DNA of 64,000 bases, from contig NZ_CP090958.1 in assembly GCF_025787225.1 (NCBI RefSeq), forward strand, positions 496,001 to 560,000. Reading direction: 5' to 3'. The notes beneath the pieces were generated by a model, which did no database searches, was not told the origin of the DNA, and was given only the letters and a program-made list of their open reading frames with translations. Of the stretch, positions 63,117-64,000 are shown piece by piece (within the stretch, counting starts at the first letter, position 1; every line of letters begins with the position of its first letter). A program made the translations under genes and the position numbers. The DNA comes from Saxibacter everestensis. GTDB taxonomy: Bacteria; Actinomycetota; Actinomycetes; Actinomycetales; Brevibacteriaceae.

Positions 63117-64000
63117 ATGCCCACGCAGCCGATCAGCGTCAGCTCCCACCTCGAGCGCGTGCTTTCGCTCGTGCGGCCGTTGCCGCCATCGAGTGTCCCG
63201 CTCGCGGAGGCCCTGGGTTGCCGTCTCGCATCCGACCTGCGCGCCGATATCAATCTGCCGCTGTTCAACAATTCCCAGATGGACGGCTACGCGGTTCGGA
63301 TCGAGGATCTGGCAGCCGTCGGCCAAGCCGTCCGGTTGCAGATTGCCGGCGACCTTCCGGCTGGTTCCGCCGAACCGGTGGCCGTTCCGTCCGGTGGCGC
63401 GGTGCGGATCATGACCGGGGCGCCAGTGCCGGATTCAGCCAGCGCGGTCGTTCCGGTGGAGTGGACGGATCTGCCGGCCGGGTCGGCGCCGCTGGCCGGA
63501 AGCGTCGAGGTGCGCGTTCCGGACGGCGCCAGCCTGGTGGATGGCCTGTTCATCCGCCGGATCGGCGAGGACGTGAGTGCGGGTGACGTGGTCATACCGG
63601 CAGGGACGACGCTCGGGCCGAGGCATATCGGACTGCTGGCGGCGCTTGGCCGGTCAGTGGTGGAAGTATGCCCGATGCCGAGGGTTGCGGTGATAGCCAC
63701 CGGCGACGAGCTGGTCGAGCCGGGCATGCCGCTGCAGCCGGGGCAGATCTATGAGTCCAACGGGCACATGCTCGTGTCCGCGCTGCGCGAGATGGGAGTA
63801 CCGGCCCACCGGGTCGCCCTGGTCGCCGACACCGCGGACGACGTGCGCGAGGCACTCGAGGGTCAACTGTCCCAGGCCGATCTGCTGATCACCACCGGAG
63901 GGGTGTCTGCCGGCGCCTACGACACGGTCAAGGAAGTGCTGTCCGGCTCGCCGTCCATGCGGTTCGGCAAGGTCGCGATGCAGCCCGGCGGCCCGCAGGG
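63117..64000 (+). CDS. moeA: Molybdopterin molybdenumtransferase, 3' end outside window
   Basis: The reading frame runs open from ATG at 63117 to the window end (294 residues of about 400). It carries MoeA features: NSQMDGYAVR, RIMTGAPVPDSASAVVPVEW, the MPRVAVIATGDELVEPG segment with the ESNGHML region, and LLITTGGVSAGAYD. It inserts molybdenum into adenylated molybdopterin. It directly follows galU. Confidence 0.94.
   Translation, partial: MPTQPISVSSHLERVLSLVRPLPPSSVPLAEALGCRLASDLRADINLPLFNNSQMDGYAVRIEDLAAVGQAVRLQIAGDLPAGSAEPVAVPSGGAVRIMTGAPVPDSASAVVPVEWTDLPAGSAPLAGSVEVRVPDGASLVDGLFIRRIGEDVSAGDVVIPAGTTLGPRHIGLLAALGRSVVEVCPMPRVAVIATGDELVEPGMPLQPGQIYESNGHMLVSALREMGVPAHRVALVADTADDVREALEGQLSQADLLITTGGVSAGAYDTVKEVLSGSPSMRFGKVAMQPGGPQ

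Overview
The window is high-GC DNA with dense, operon-packed genes, many GTG starts and actinobacterial families: an XPB-type helicase with its partner, a cold-shock gene followed by a DUF3027 gene, CGNR zinc-finger regulators, an IdeR-type iron regulator and a c-di-AMP riboswitch in front of NlpC/P60 genes. It is most likely the chromosome of an actinomycete of the Micrococcales; I cannot name the genus.

Layout. 1-10.4 kb is a type VII secretion region: an EssC/EccC-type ATPase, a WXG100 protein, and on the minus strand a cassette of small WXG-like protein, membrane-spanning polymorphic toxin with a PD-(D/E)XK-like nuclease C-terminus, and a putative immunity protein made of two related domains. 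10.4-16.3 kb holds two nitrilase-family amidohydrolases, a PadR/DUF1048/ABC exporter operon, and a CGNR regulator divergent from an EamA exporter. 16.4-25.7 kb holds XPB and its partner, a cold-shock gene, a DUF3027 gene and a sacsin-like GHKL ATPase. 25.8-33.7 kb is a glycan-use operon (ROK regulator, GH38 alpha-mannosidase, lipoprotein and two permeases) without its own ATPase.

33.9-44.1 kb holds a purine-type permease, a MarR/MFS pair, divergent serC and pdxH, ideR, two NlpC/P60 proteins behind a c-di-AMP riboswitch, an HNH protein and a tandem universal stress protein. 44.1-47.9 kb looks accessory: an insertion-sequence relic, a GPP34 protein, a GNAT, and a second CGNR regulator divergent from a transporter, ending near tRNA-Arg(CCT). 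48.2-64 kb holds a large secreted subtilase, a giant SF1-helicase-like protein with damaged ATPase motifs and a nuclease-like tail, mscL, an SAF-domain protein, an FmdB zinc ribbon, a penicillin acylase, 5-formyl-THF cyclo-ligase, galU and the start of moeA.

A recurring feature is a -10-like TANNNT hexamer placed 6-7 bases before the start codon of about ten genes with no Shine-Dalgarno, which points to leaderless transcripts and helped decide several starts. Small in-frame tandem repeats also recur inside otherwise conserved enzymes.
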